The notes: a model not told the origin generated them from the letters alone. A stretch of DNA of 22,205 nucleotides from an uncultured Lachnospiraceae bacterium (GCA_910588565.1 CAJUPF010000040.1:7481-29685), one strand, 5' to 3'. Shown: positions 1 through 7,447, counted from the stretch's first letter. Translations and numbers: made by a program.

Positions 1-204
1 TCACATTTCAACAATAAACTTAATATTTTTTTATGAAAAATCACATTTTTGTAAAAACCAAACAAAAATTGTATTATAGAATTGTATAATCTGCAAACGC
101 CTGCTGTCTAAAAATATGATTTCTGATAAAATTTCTATCAATCAGATATTCTTACATTATACCGTCTAAAGAAATATGTAAACCATATTCGCACTGTCTG
201 TCCC
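1..204. other. AT-rich non-coding end of window
   Basis: No gene can be supported here. The stretch follows the stop codon of dctP and is very AT-rich. A weak AT-only hairpin (TGATA, 7-base loop, TATCA, within 124-140) could help end TRAP transcription, but it lacks the GC stem of a proper terminator. A TATAAT (156-161) has a TTTACA only 15 bp away, a poor promoter. It also holds one copy of the TTGTW-N7-AACAA dyad (49-65). Confidence 0.5.
49..65. promoter_or_regulatory. 17-bp dyad TTGTA-N7-AACAA, copy 1
   Basis: This 17-bp interrupted inverted repeat shares its arms and spacing with copies at 6395-6411, 7313-7329 and 11826-11842. It lies in non-coding DNA, so it could serve a gene beyond the left edge. 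The binding protein is unknown; the call rests only on recurrence and position. Confidence 0.35.
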
Positions 205-1221
205 CTATTCTACATACGCATCCACAATCGTATCATCTACGGCCTCCCGTATCGCATCATACACCGGCCGGGAAGCTTCCCGCATCTGCTCCCTTAAGTC
301 TTCCCCCAGCGTAACAATCTGCGTACCGCTTGCTTCTATCTCTGCAATTTTATCCGAAATGCGCACATCTGAGGCTGCTCTGGCCTCTTCCCTGGCAAGT
401 TCCGCCGCCTCCAGCAGTATTTCCTGCTTTTCTTCCGGGAGTTCCCCAAAAAAGCGGTCACTGACAATCAGCGAGAGCAAATGGGGCAGGTGATTGGTCT
501 CTACCACATAATTCTGCTGCTCATACAGGCGGTTTGATACAATAACCTCATAGGGATTTTCCTGCGCGTCAATGGTTCCCTGCTGCAGACCGATATACAC
601 CTCGCTGAATGTCATAGGCGTCGGCGCTGCGGATAATGCTTTCCAGAAGTTCAGATGATAAGAATTTTCCATAGTTCTGATTTTCTGCCCTTTAAAATCG
701 CCAAAAGCAGTTATGGTTTTATTGGTGGACATCACGCGGAACCCCTGATCCGCATAGCCCAGCAGCTTATATCCTCCGTCCCGGTACACCTCTTCCATCA
801 GTCCGTAAAATGTTTCATCGTCCACTTTTTCCCTGACTTCTTCTATCGTATCAAACATACAGGGCATATCAAAAATAGCAACATCCGGCAAAAAAGTCAC
901 CTGAGGCGCCGTATTCTGTACAACAAAAGGAATATCGCCGTCCTTGCATGTTTCCAGCAGCTCTCTGTCCCCGCCCAGGGTACTGTTGGGATATACCTGG
1001 ATTTTCATTTTGCCGCCGCTTAACCGGCTGACCTCCTCGGCAAATTTTTCCGCATAAATCTGCGTGACCGTATCCTCTGGGCTTGCGGTTCCCAGCGGCC
1101 ACGCATACCGCTGCACTTCTTCTTCCAAAGCCGTATTCCCGCATCCGGCAAGTCCGGCTGACAGCAGAACCGTCAATCCAAGCGCCCATGCCCCGGCAAG
1201 GTTTCTTATTTTCTTATTCAT
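205..1221 (-). CDS. dctP: TRAP transporter substrate-binding lipoprotein, DctP family
   Basis: Extracytoplasmic solute receptor of a TRAP carboxylate importer, 338 aa, the usual length for DctP proteins. The N-terminus has a basic start (MNKK), a hydrophobic stretch and a lipobox LAGC with the lipidated Cys at residue 27, so it should be anchored to the outer face of the membrane. Family signatures are visible: GQKIRT, whose Arg normally binds the substrate carboxylate, and QQGTIDAQENP further on. The ATG follows a G-rich ribosome site and lies 12 bases after the dctM stop; it is the last gene of the dctQ-dctM-dctP operon. The substrate is not readable from sequence. The adjoining shikimate/quinate genes make a cyclic hydroxy-acid such as shikimate or quinate a reasonable guess. 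Confidence 0.93.
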   Translation of the reverse strand: MNKKIRNLAGAWALGLTVLLSAGLAGCGNTALEEEVQRYAWPLGTASPEDTVTQIYAEKFAEEVSRLSGGKMKIQVYPNSTLGGDRELLETCKDGDIPFVVQNTAPQVTFLPDVAIFDMPCMFDTIEEVREKVDDETFYGLMEEVYRDGGYKLLGYADQGFRVMSTNKTITAFGDFKGQKIRTMENSYHLNFWKALSAAPTPMTFSEVYIGLQQGTIDAQENPYEVIVSNRLYEQQNYVVETNHLPHLLSLIVSDRFFGELPEEKQEILLEAAELAREEARAASDVRISDKIAEIEASGTQIVTLGEDLREQMREASRPVYDAIREAVDDTIVDAYVE

Positions 1222-1233
1222 GCATCCACCCCC

Positions 1234-2523
1234 CTATATAAATGCCGTGCTGATTGCCGGAACAAACGTCAGAAGCAGCAGGGCAAGCAGGAAAAATACA
1301 ATCATCGGCATTGCTTTTGACGCAATCTTCATAACCGGAATGTCTGTCAGCGAACTTGCCACAAACAGGTTTACCCCAATGGGCGGCGTTACAAAACCGA
1401 TGGCAAGATTGACCACCATCATAATACCAAAATGAACCGTATTCATGCCAACCGCCTGCACAATTGGAAGCAGAATCGGCGTTAAAATCAATATCGCCGG
1501 AGTGGTATCCATCACCATACCCACCAACAGCAGAAAGAGATTAATCACCAGCAGCAGCGCAACTTTACTGGTAAAATGCTCCAGTATCCAGGCGCTTACC
1601 CCCTGCGGCACCTGCATCAGAGTCAGCACTCTTGAAAACGCTACAGATGTCGCCAGAATAAACATAATCGGGGCATACGTACGCACTGACTCCACCATGA
1701 TTCCCCAAATATCTTTAAACTGAATGGATTTATAGATAAACAGGCTGACCAACAGCGCGTAAAAAACCGAAATAACCGCTGCCTCTGTAGGGGAAGCAAT
1801 TCCGGAATAGATACATCCTAAAATAATCACAGGACTGAGCAATGCAAAAAAGCTGTCCTTTAACACAGCGGGAAGTCCCTTCTCATGAAGCTCTCCCTCA
1901 ACTGCGTGAATCTTTTCTTTATCTTCCCCATTCTTTTTGCAGTAATAAACCGCATACATCATCAAAAGCCCGCCAATCAGAAGCCCCGGAATAATCCCGG
2001 AGACAAACAGATCGCTGACAGAAGCCCCGGATGCCATACCGTACATAATAAATGGAATGCTGGGCGGGATAATTACGCCCAGTCCCCCCGAAACCGCCAC
2101 TACTGCAGTAGAAAATTCTTTATCATAGCCCAGTTTCGCAAGAATCGGGATCGTCATACTGCCAACTGCCGCCACTGTCGCGGGCGCAGAACCGGAAATC
2201 GCCCCGTAAAACAGACAGGTAACAATCACCGCACAGGGAATCCCTGCGGTCAGTTTCCCCAGAAAAAATGCAAACACATCAAATAATTTCTTGGAAATCC
2301 CGCCCTTTGCCATAACAATTCCCGAAAGTACAAACATAGGAACCGCAAGGAGCGGAAAACTGTCAATCCCGCCCAGCATGGAGCGGATCACAAACCGTCC
2401 CGACGCCGTAAAGGACGGATCAAATGCTCCCGGAAGCACCGATACAATTCCCAGAGAAATTGACACCGGAATTGCAATGACAAGACAGATCACAAAAATA
2501 ATAAACACAACAACTGCTGACAT
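1234..2523 (-). CDS. dctM: TRAP transporter large permease, DctM family
   Basis: Large membrane subunit of the TRAP transporter, 429 aa, the usual size. It carries the Na+-coupled transport path and works with DctQ and the DctP receptor. It is almost entirely hydrophobic with about a dozen membrane segments. Family motifs include GGIDSFPLLAVPMFVLSG near residue 50, GAISGSAPATVAAVGSM near 110, GLGVIIPPSIPFIMYG near 150 and VVNLAIGFVTPPIGVNLF near 370. The start codon lies two bases after the dctQ stop, and its AGGAGGGG ribosome site is inside the last dctQ codons, so translation of the two is probably coupled. Confidence 0.95.
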   Translation of the reverse strand: MSAVVVFIIFVICLVIAIPVSISLGIVSVLPGAFDPSFTASGRFVIRSMLGGIDSFPLLAVPMFVLSGIVMAKGGISKKLFDVFAFFLGKLTAGIPCAVIVTCLFYGAISGSAPATVAAVGSMTIPILAKLGYDKEFSTAVVAVSGGLGVIIPPSIPFIMYGMASGASVSDLFVSGIIPGLLIGGLLMMYAVYYCKKNGEDKEKIHAVEGELHEKGLPAVLKDSFFALLSPVIILGCIYSGIASPTEAAVISVFYALLVSLFIYKSIQFKDIWGIMVESVRTYAPIMFILATSVAFSRVLTLMQVPQGVSAWILEHFTSKVALLLVINLFLLLVGMVMDTTPAILILTPILLPIVQAVGMNTVHFGIMMVVNLAIGFVTPPIGVNLFVASSLTDIPVMKIASKAMPMIVFFLLALLLLTFVPAISTAFI

Positions 2524-2525
2524 TT

Positions 2526-3014
2526 CTACCCCTCCTTATTCCTTACTGTCTGAAGCTCAATATACCACCGCTGCATAATCCTTACAGACACCAAAAGAAA
2601 GCTGACAAGGGGAGCTGCCTGCACATAATACATCGGTATCTGACATGCAGGGCTAACCTGTCCGCTTTCTACTGCCGACATCAGATATTGTACCGCAAAC
2701 GGCATCAGATAGAAAAAGAAGATCAATTCAAATGTATGGTTAACCAATTTAAACAACGCCTTTCCACGTTTGGGAAACATAGCTACAAACTGCTCTATTT
2801 TTATGGAAACGCATTTCTTGGTACAATAGCTGACACTGAGAAACCCTGCCCATACAAAAATATATCTTGTCAGTTCTTCTGACCAGGAAAGAGACGCACC
2901 CAGCACATATCTGGAAAACACCTGAATCCCCATAATCACTGTCATCAGAATCAAACTGATTACCATAAGAAATTCTTCCAGGCTGTCATTCAGCCAAGAT
3001 AATACTTTTCTCAT
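2526..3014 (-). CDS. dctQ: TRAP transporter small permease, DctQ family
   Basis: Small membrane subunit of the TRAP transporter, 162 aa, with four predicted membrane segments. It shows the family pattern IMGIQVFSRYVLGASLSWSEELTRYIFVW (residues about 29-57; compare the usual V..Ry.f......w.eEl.r....w). It is the first gene of the TRAP operon. The ATG at 3014 follows two tandem AGGAGG ribosome sites. Upstream lies a structured 160-bp element that may control the operon. No clear sigma-A promoter was found between that element and the gene. Confidence 0.92.
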   Translation of the reverse strand: MRKVLSWLNDSLEEFLMVISLILMTVIMGIQVFSRYVLGASLSWSEELTRYIFVWAGFLSVSYCTKKCVSIKIEQFVAMFPKRGKALFKLVNHTFELIFFFYLMPFAVQYLMSAVESGQVSPACQIPMYYVQAAPLVSFLLVSVRIMQRWYIELQTVRNKEG

Positions 3015-3020
3015 AGATTA

Positions 3021-3036
3021 CCTCCTGTTACCTCCT
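3021..3036 (-). promoter_or_regulatory. Tandem ribosome binding sites of dctQ
   Basis: Two copies of AGGAGG (complement of cctcct at 3021-3026 and 3031-3036) lie 10 bases apart; the nearer one is 6 bases from the dctQ ATG and is the likely functional site. The farther copy is inside a four-codon reading frame ATG AGG AGG TAA (3039-3028) that has no ribosome site of its own. Confidence 0.6.
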
Positions 3037-3078
3037 CATTTTAACACTTCACCGTGTCAATGTGTTTTAATAAAAAAT

Positions 3079-3239
3079 ATGCGCAGCTGCACACATTTAC
3101 GCCAAAACACGGCTGCAAGCAGCCATTTCCTTATTATTGCAATATGGCAATCGTCAACCCTGGAAGGGATTTCCTCTTTATTGCCAAATGGCATAGAGGT
3201 ATCCCTGAATGGGGGTTCCGGGTTGTGTGCAATGCGCAT
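3079..3239 (-). ncRNA. Candidate structured RNA or MITE-like element upstream of dctQ
   Basis: A 161-bp segment bounded by long inverted repeats: ATGCGCATTGCACACA (minus strand, 3239-3224) pairs with TGTGTGCAGCTGCGCAT (3095-3079), 15 bp with one small internal mismatch. Inside, in + coordinates, are helices 3155-3165/3216-3225 (10 bp, one bulge; its outer two bases compete with the closing stem), 3166-3170/3201-3205, 3173-3177/3195-3199, 3182-3186/3189-3193, 3136-3140/3147-3151 and 3111-3115/3120-3124. Read on the minus strand the closing stem is followed by ATATTTTTTA, so it resembles a branched RNA ending in a U-tract. The same facts fit a small non-autonomous transposable element: similar TAAAAA(A)TAT direct repeats flank it (3071-3080 and 3244-3252). 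I do not recognise a known riboswitch class. Confidence 0.45.
3125..3194. repeat. Two 26-bp direct repeats 44 bp apart
   Basis: The segments 3125-3150 and 3169-3194 match at 21 of 26 positions in the same orientation, 44 bp start to start, roughly four helical turns. Each contains a small dyad (TGCCA-TT-TGGCA in one, TTGC-N6-GCAA in the other, minus strand). They could be paired operators for dctQ, or repeated hairpins of the structured element in which they lie. Confidence 0.5.
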
Positions 3240-3267
3240 TTCCTAAAAATATTCAAATAGTAATAAT

Positions 3268-3302
3268 AAAAAGGCCCGACAGCTCATAACGCCAGGCCTT
3301 TT
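3268..3302 (-). terminator. Intrinsic terminator of the aroE-MFS-aroD operon
   Basis: On the minus strand AAAAGGCC pairs with GGCCTTTT across an 18-base loop and is followed by TTTTTATTATTA. It begins about 58 bases after the aroD stop codon and separates this operon from the TRAP operon. Confidence 0.75.
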
Positions 3303-3360
3303 CTATTCTACATCATTGCTCTATAAAGCAACAGTTTGGTTCCCCTTCACAGTTGCCATT

Positions 3361-4122
3361 TTACAGGCTTTTATGCAGCAATGAAAGTACCTGCGCAAGA
3401 TCTCCGACACTCATCTGGCCTGGAGCAGACGCTTTCTTTGCAGCGCCAAAAGTCAGCGCAGAGCCGAACACTTCACCGCAAAGGCGGCTGATTACTCCGG
3501 CGCCTGCCATAGACATCGTAATAATCGGACGGTCAGCATGTTCCCTGTACATTTCTTCTGTTGCTGCAAGCAAAGTTAAAACATCCTTCTTATTCTGAGG
3601 CATTACTGCAATCTTTGGAATATCCGCTCCAAGCTCCTGCATTTTGCAGAGCCTTCCGACGATATCATCTTTATCCGGCGTCTTATCAAAATCATGGTTC
3701 GATGCCACAACCTTAACGCCTGCCGCATGAGCCGCTTCGATGATCTCTGTTACGATCGCATCGCCGGTAAATACTTCCACATCTACCAAATCTACATTTC
3801 CAGTCTGCGCCGCAGCCTTATTTAATGCCGCATAAGCTTCTGGTTCCATTGATTTTTCCCCGCCCTCTTTGGAAGTACGGAAGGTAAACAGAAGCGGAAT
3901 ATCCTTTAATGCCGCGCGGAGCTCTGCAAGAACTTCTTTTACCTTTTCTACCTCAAATACATGCTCAAACCAATCCACACGCCATTCCACAACGTCTACA
4001 GGAATGGAGTCAAAGGTTTTCGCTTCTGCTATAATATCCTCTTTTGTCACGCCTACGATTGGCACACAGATTTTGGGGATTCCTTCCCCGATTTTTATAT
4101 TTCTAACCTCTACCGGATTCAT
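3361..4122 (-). CDS. aroD: Type I 3-dehydroquinate dehydratase
   Basis: Interconverts 3-dehydroquinate and 3-dehydroshikimate through a Schiff-base lysine; cytoplasmic TIM barrel. With the ATG at 4122 the protein is 253 aa and its active-site residues carry the numbers of the Salmonella enzyme: Glu86 (FRTSKEGGE), His143 (SNHDFDKTP), Lys170 (IPKIAVMP), Arg213, Ser232 and Gln236 (SAPGQ). I chose this start because AGGAGG lies 8 bases before it; a longer frame reaching 4197 would translate the upstream hairpin. It is the last gene of the aroE-MFS-aroD operon and is followed by a terminator. Type I enzymes act in biosynthesis or quinate breakdown; its neighbours favour a role with imported quinate or shikimate. 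Confidence 0.96.
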   Translation of the reverse strand: MNPVEVRNIKIGEGIPKICVPIVGVTKEDIIAEAKTFDSIPVDVVEWRVDWFEHVFEVEKVKEVLAELRAALKDIPLLFTFRTSKEGGEKSMEPEAYAALNKAAAQTGNVDLVDVEVFTGDAIVTEIIEAAHAAGVKVVASNHDFDKTPDKDDIVGRLCKMQELGADIPKIAVMPQNKKDVLTLLAATEEMYREHADRPIITMSMAGAGVISRLCGEVFGSALTFGAAKKASAPGQMSVGDLAQVLSLLHKSL

Positions 4123-4153
4123 TCCAATACCTCCTGTAATTTGTATTGTATGC

Positions 4154-4194
4154 CTCCGGGTTCTTCTGCACCGGTTCTGCAAAAGCTCCCGGAG
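4154..4194 (-). promoter_or_regulatory. Long hairpin in the MFS-aroD gap
   Basis: On the minus strand CTCCGGG pairs with CCCGGAG, then after a 2x2 internal loop CTTTTGCA pairs with TGCAGAAG (one G-U), leaving a 7-base loop: 15 bp in all. No U-tract follows, so it is more likely an mRNA processing, stability or translation element than a terminator. It lies about 20 bases before the aroD ribosome site. Confidence 0.5.
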
Positions 4195-4215
4195 CATATT
4201 ATTTTTCTGATTTAT

Positions 4216-5402
4216 CTATTTGGAAGCCCCCGCATGTTTCAGCAGAGTTCCATACCTTGCATTTACGAATACTGCAAGGACAACGCCAATCACTGTAATA
4301 ACCAGATTCATGATAATAACGTTCATAGCTGTCATTTTTGAAGCCGCACTTAAAATTGTATAGTTGCACAAACTGGATGCAATCATAACAAGGCTTGTAA
4401 TCGTGCCTTTGATCTTGGGAAACAGATCATTGACTGTCGCTGTCGCCATCTGAAGAACGCCGCCTGCCGCTGCATAGCCAAGCGTAAACGCGCCTATATA
4501 GCAGATCGCCGGCGTCTTAATCAGGTAAACCAGTACCAGCATTACCGCGGAAATCGCCGGATAGATCACAAGGAACCGTACCTGTTTAAATTTTGTGATC
4601 AAAAGGCTGGTTACAACAAGAGCAGCCATCGTACCAGCGGAATAATAGGTCTGCATAATGGAAACCGATTCAGACGGAATGCCCGCAACTTCTTTTCCAA
4701 AGGTCTGCGCGCAGTTAAGCCAGAGCTGGAAGGTTGCCGTACTTGTAAAGCCGATCAGTATTAACGCAACGCTTTCCAGTGAAAAATGCGCATTTTTTAA
4801 ATTTTCTATAAAAGACTCTGACTTGCTGCTTGAGGATTCTTCCGGCAGCGGCATAAAAATAGCCAGGATACCCAGGACTGCAATCACAATGCCCGCCACG
4901 ATGGAAAGCATCAGATAAGACATGCTTGAGCCTGCGAATAAGCCAAGGAAAAACGGCATCAGAAGCTGAGAAATGGAAATAAAGAACTTGATTCCCATAG
5001 TTGCAATACCGGTATACTCATAGATAATCTCCGCTACTGCAGGGTAAGTCGCCGTATCCAGGAAGGAATTGGCAATTCCTCCAAGGACAGCCGCTATGTA
5101 AGCCACCTGCATATTCGGTGAAAACGCAATGCCTGCAAAGAAAATCACATAAGAAGCCACACCAATCAGAACTGAAATCCTGCGTCCCAGTTTGTCAGAA
5201 AGCGGGCCTGCAAAGGGCAGCGAAACCAGACGGCCAAGGCCGAGCGCCGCCGCAATCGCTGTAACCTGCATAACATCATTAATTCCCCACTGTGCAATCA
5301 AAGTTTCTTTTACTACCTGCTGGCTTAAAATAGAACAGCCAATGCCATGTATAAAATAATTCAAATATAGAATCAATGCGCTAAATAAGTATTTTTTTTC
5401 AT
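4216..5402 (-). CDS. MFS transporter, YdiN-like, with an apparent frameshift at the start
   Basis: Twelve-segment major facilitator carrier, about 396 aa. It shows the MFS loop 2-3 motif GPLSDKLGRR and resembles E. coli YdiN as I recall it (YFIHGI, GLGRLVS, GIANSFLDTATYPA, GYAAAGGVLQ). It lies between a YdiB-like AroE and AroD, so shikimate or quinate is the likely cargo. The natural start is the ATG at 5402: AGGAGG is 5 bases upstream and the expected N-terminus is MKKKYLFSALILYLNYF. But the ATG is followed by only eight A residues, which leads to a stop after nine codons; nine A residues would restore the frame. The only in-frame upstream start is a GTG at 5448 with no ribosome site, whose reading runs through a hairpin and the ribosome site itself. 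This is either a phase-variable or slippage-dependent gene, a fresh mutation or a sequencing error. Confidence 0.85.
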
Positions 5403-5416
5403 GTTTCCCTCCTGTT

Positions 5417-5449
5417 GGTGCAAAAGGGCATCCGGTGCGCTTTTGCACC
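5417..5449 (-). promoter_or_regulatory. Leader hairpin before the MFS ribosome site
   Basis: A perfect 10-bp inverted repeat, GGTGCAAAAG and CTTTTGCACC with a 13-base loop, ends 4 bases before the AGGAGG of the MFS gene. On the minus strand the 5' arm can instead form a 5-bp stem with GCACC inside the loop, so two exclusive folds are possible. There is no U-tract. A role in translation or mRNA stability is inferred. Confidence 0.5.
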
Positions 5450-5481
5450 GTTCTATTTTTTAAATTATTAGAATCTGAGCC

Positions 5482-6357
5482 TTAATCGTACTTAATATCA
5501 AGAACTTTCTTCATATGTTCGATCGGCATCTCTTTTCCTGTCCACATCTCAAATGCTGCGGCTCCCTGGAACAGCATCATACCCATACCGTTCATCGTCT
5601 TACAGCCTACTTCCTTTGCCATCTTAAGCATTGCTGTCTCACGTGGAGAGTATACAACATCCGTTACAATCAGATCCGGGCGGAAGAAAGATTTGTCAGG
5701 AATATACGTCTGTCCTTCCAATGGCTTCATACCCATGCCTGTTGCATTGGCAAAGAGATAAGAATCTTCGATCTCCGCTTTCAGCTTGTCAAGATCCGCC
5801 AGATCGTATAATGCAACCTTGCAGTTGGTTCTTTCATTGATCTTCTGTACGGTTGCTTCTGCATTCCCCCAGAACTTGTCTTTGATATTGAAAATAGACA
5901 TCTCTGCCACACCGTCCAATGCAGCCTGTACTTCAATTGCTGTAGCTGCGCCGCCGGAGCCGACAATCGTCATCTTCTTGCCGATCACATCAATATCGTT
6001 GTCCTTTAATGCTTTCATGTAGCCGATACCGTCTGTAATATGGCCTGTCAGTACGCCATTCTCATTTACAATTGTATTCACCGCGCCGCAAAGCTCTGCT
6101 GCCGGTGATAATTTATCCAGATACTGTCCTACGACAGTTTTATTTGGCATAGATACATTAGAACCTACCATTCTCAATGCACGAAGGCCTTTTACCGCAT
6201 CTTCCAGCGCATCATTATCCACTTCAAATGCAAGATACGCGTAGTCAAGCCCAAGATATGCAAATGCTTCATTGTGCATCGCCGGTGAGCTGGAATGCCT
6301 GATTGGATAAGCCATCAATCCGATAAGTTCTGTATGTCCTGTAATTCTTTCTGCCAT
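5482..6357 (-). CDS. aroE: Shikimate/quinate dehydrogenase, YdiB-like AroE family
   Basis: NAD(P)-dependent oxidation of shikimate to dehydroshikimate, and in the YdiB branch also of quinate to dehydroquinate; 291 aa, full length. Substrate-domain signatures: ELIGLMAYPIRHSSSP (residues 10-25), NVSMPNK with catalytic Lys73, and ITDGIGY with Asp109. The nucleotide fold has GSGGAATA (133-140). After beta-2 the usual NRT motif of NADP-specific AroE is replaced by NIKDKF (157-162), keeping the Asp and Phe of YdiB (NRRDEF), which suggests NAD use. Several stretches match YdiB rather than biosynthetic AroE (AFEVDND, VSMPNK). It is first in the operon with the MFS carrier and aroD, behind its own promoter. 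Confidence 0.94.
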   Translation of the reverse strand: MAERITGHTELIGLMAYPIRHSSSPAMHNEAFAYLGLDYAYLAFEVDNDALEDAVKGLRALRMVGSNVSMPNKTVVGQYLDKLSPAAELCGAVNTIVNENGVLTGHITDGIGYMKALKDNDIDVIGKKMTIVGSGGAATAIEVQAALDGVAEMSIFNIKDKFWGNAEATVQKINERTNCKVALYDLADLDKLKAEIEDSYLFANATGMGMKPLEGQTYIPDKSFFRPDLIVTDVVYSPRETAMLKMAKEVGCKTMNGMGMMLFQGAAAFEMWTGKEMPIEHMKKVLDIKYD

Positions 6358-6394
6358 GTTTTTGTTCCTTCTTTCTCAAAGTTTGTTTGCCCGT

Positions 6395-6436
6395 TTGTTA
6401 AATTCTAACAACCTCATATTGTCTATTATATAACAA
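6395..6436. promoter_or_regulatory. Dyad operators at the aroE promoter
   Basis: TTGTTAAATTCTAACAA (6395-6411) is a near-perfect 17-bp palindrome with 6-base arms, placed about +7 to +23 from the predicted transcript start. A second, looser dyad TTGT-N10-ACAA (6419-6436) covers the -10 box. Their position suggests repression of aroE. The first belongs to the TTGTW-N7-AACAA set. Confidence 0.5.
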
Positions 6437-6453
6437 AGCTTCATCCTTTACAA
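6425..6453 (-). promoter_or_regulatory. Sigma-A promoter of the aroE operon
   Basis: TTGTAA (6453-6448), 17-bp spacer, consensus TATAAT (6430-6425). The -35 overlaps the stop codon of the lysR remnant. The predicted start near 6418 gives a leader of about 60 bases. Confidence 0.7.
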
Positions 6454-7324
6454 TAGATTATTTCCCACCAAAGCATTCTGCCGCTGCTGGACAAATTCCA
6501 TAAATTTCTTAACAACCGGCGTCTGATAACGCTCTTTTACCTGCGCCATATAGACATACCGTTCAATCACAGGTTTTGTGATATTGAGCGTCTTAACGTC
6601 AAGATATTTCAGCACCGGAATATCCGGCATTACCGCTATGCCAAAATCCCTGGCTGCAAGCCCTGCCATAGCGCTGTCTTCTTCAATTTCATAAGCGACG
6701 TTGGGCGTTATATTCGCCTGTTCAAAAAGCTTTTCTATCGTAGGCCGAAGCCCGCTTGACTGTGTAAAAAAGATCTGGGGATAAGGTTCTGTCTCCTCCA
6801 GCGCAATCTCCTCCTTTTCTGCCAGAGGATGCTCCCTGGAAACGACTACTACCAGCCGTTCTTCTGCAATTGGCATAAACAGAAGCTGCCGTTCCTCTTC
6901 TTTTCGGGAGCAGAATGCCAAATCGTATTTTTCCTCCTTCAGGCCTCCGATAATTTCCTGCGTATTCCCCACTGTAAACCGGAACTTTACGTCAAGTTCC
7001 GGATTCATCTGCAGAAAATCACGCACAAGCCTTGGTACAAATTCGATTCCCAGCGTATAGATATACGCCAGATCAATCACACCGGCGCATTCGCTGTTCA
7101 TCGCCTTTGTCTTTTTCGTACCGCTTTCCAAAAGCTGCAGGGATTCCGTCGCATACGCCAGAAACACCCTTCCATATTTGGTTAAAGCTACATTGCGCCC
7201 TCTTTTTTCAAAGAGTTTCGTGTTCAGTTCCTCTCCTGCAGATATACCCTGCCTGCCGTCTGTACAGCTTAAATGCAGATACGGGCCAAACCGCAGCCAT
7301 AGTAAAATGCTATTGTTTTATCAT
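6448..7324 (-). pseudogene. LysR-family regulator with a destroyed N-terminal HTH domain
   Basis: The effector-binding domain is intact: 239 codons from 7167 to 6448 (for example LAYIYTLGIEFVPRL, GLAARDFGIAVMPD). The reading frame continues upstream into the end of the HTH domain (EELNTKLFEKRGRNVALTKYG), but the rest is broken. The expected ATG at 7324, with AGAGGT upstream, reads M-I-K-Q and then TAG at codon 5; later remnants such as LYRRQAG are in this frame, whereas ISAGEELN is in another. The ATG-to-EEL distance is about 100 bases where an intact LysR needs about 130, so small deletions have removed parts of the helices and shifted the frame. The internal GTG at 7167 would give a product without DNA binding. 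Divergence from the flavoenzyme and adjacency to aroE suggest it once controlled both. Confidence 0.8.
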
Positions 7325-7329
7325 AACAA
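7313..7329. promoter_or_regulatory. 17-bp dyad TTGTT-N7-AACAA over the old lysR start codon
   Basis: TTGTT and AACAA flank seven bases that contain the lysR ATG. It has the same arms and spacing as the aroE operator. An autoregulatory site is possible. A further TTGTT half-site lies at 7339-7343. Confidence 0.4.
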
Positions 7330-7430
7330 AATAACCTCTTGTTTTCTATAAAATTGGGGCATACTGATTTATGAATCTTTTTTATTGATTTTCGCAAAAA
7401 TATCTATTAGTTTTCTGTTTCGCGATCCGT

Positions 7431-7436
7431 TATACT
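7431..7436 (+). promoter_or_regulatory. Possible -10 box of the flavin oxidoreductase
   Basis: TATACT is a good -10, but no acceptable -35 is found 16-18 bp upstream. This would fit an activator-dependent promoter, such as one once served by the neighbouring LysR protein. The transcript would begin near 7443. Confidence 0.4.
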
Positions 7437-7447
7437 GAAAACAACAG

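Noticed and set aside
3028..3039. Mini-ORF ATG AGG AGG TAA before dctQ as a minigene
   Set aside because: It has no ribosome site of its own and is explained by a duplicated AGGAGG.
3038..3060. TTGACA near 3055-3060 followed by TAAAAT before dctQ
   Set aside because: The two boxes are only 11 bp apart, too close for a sigma-A promoter, and TAAAAT has no other good -35.
3057..3239. 60-codon reading frame on the minus strand in the dctQ-aroD gap
   Set aside because: It runs through the inverted repeats, has no ribosome site and shows no protein-like composition.
6395..6436. Canonical Rex operator at aroE
   Set aside because: The palindrome is 17 bp, not the 18 bp of TTGTTAA-N4-TTAACAA, and the second dyad matches only in its outer arms, so Rex is kept only as a candidate.
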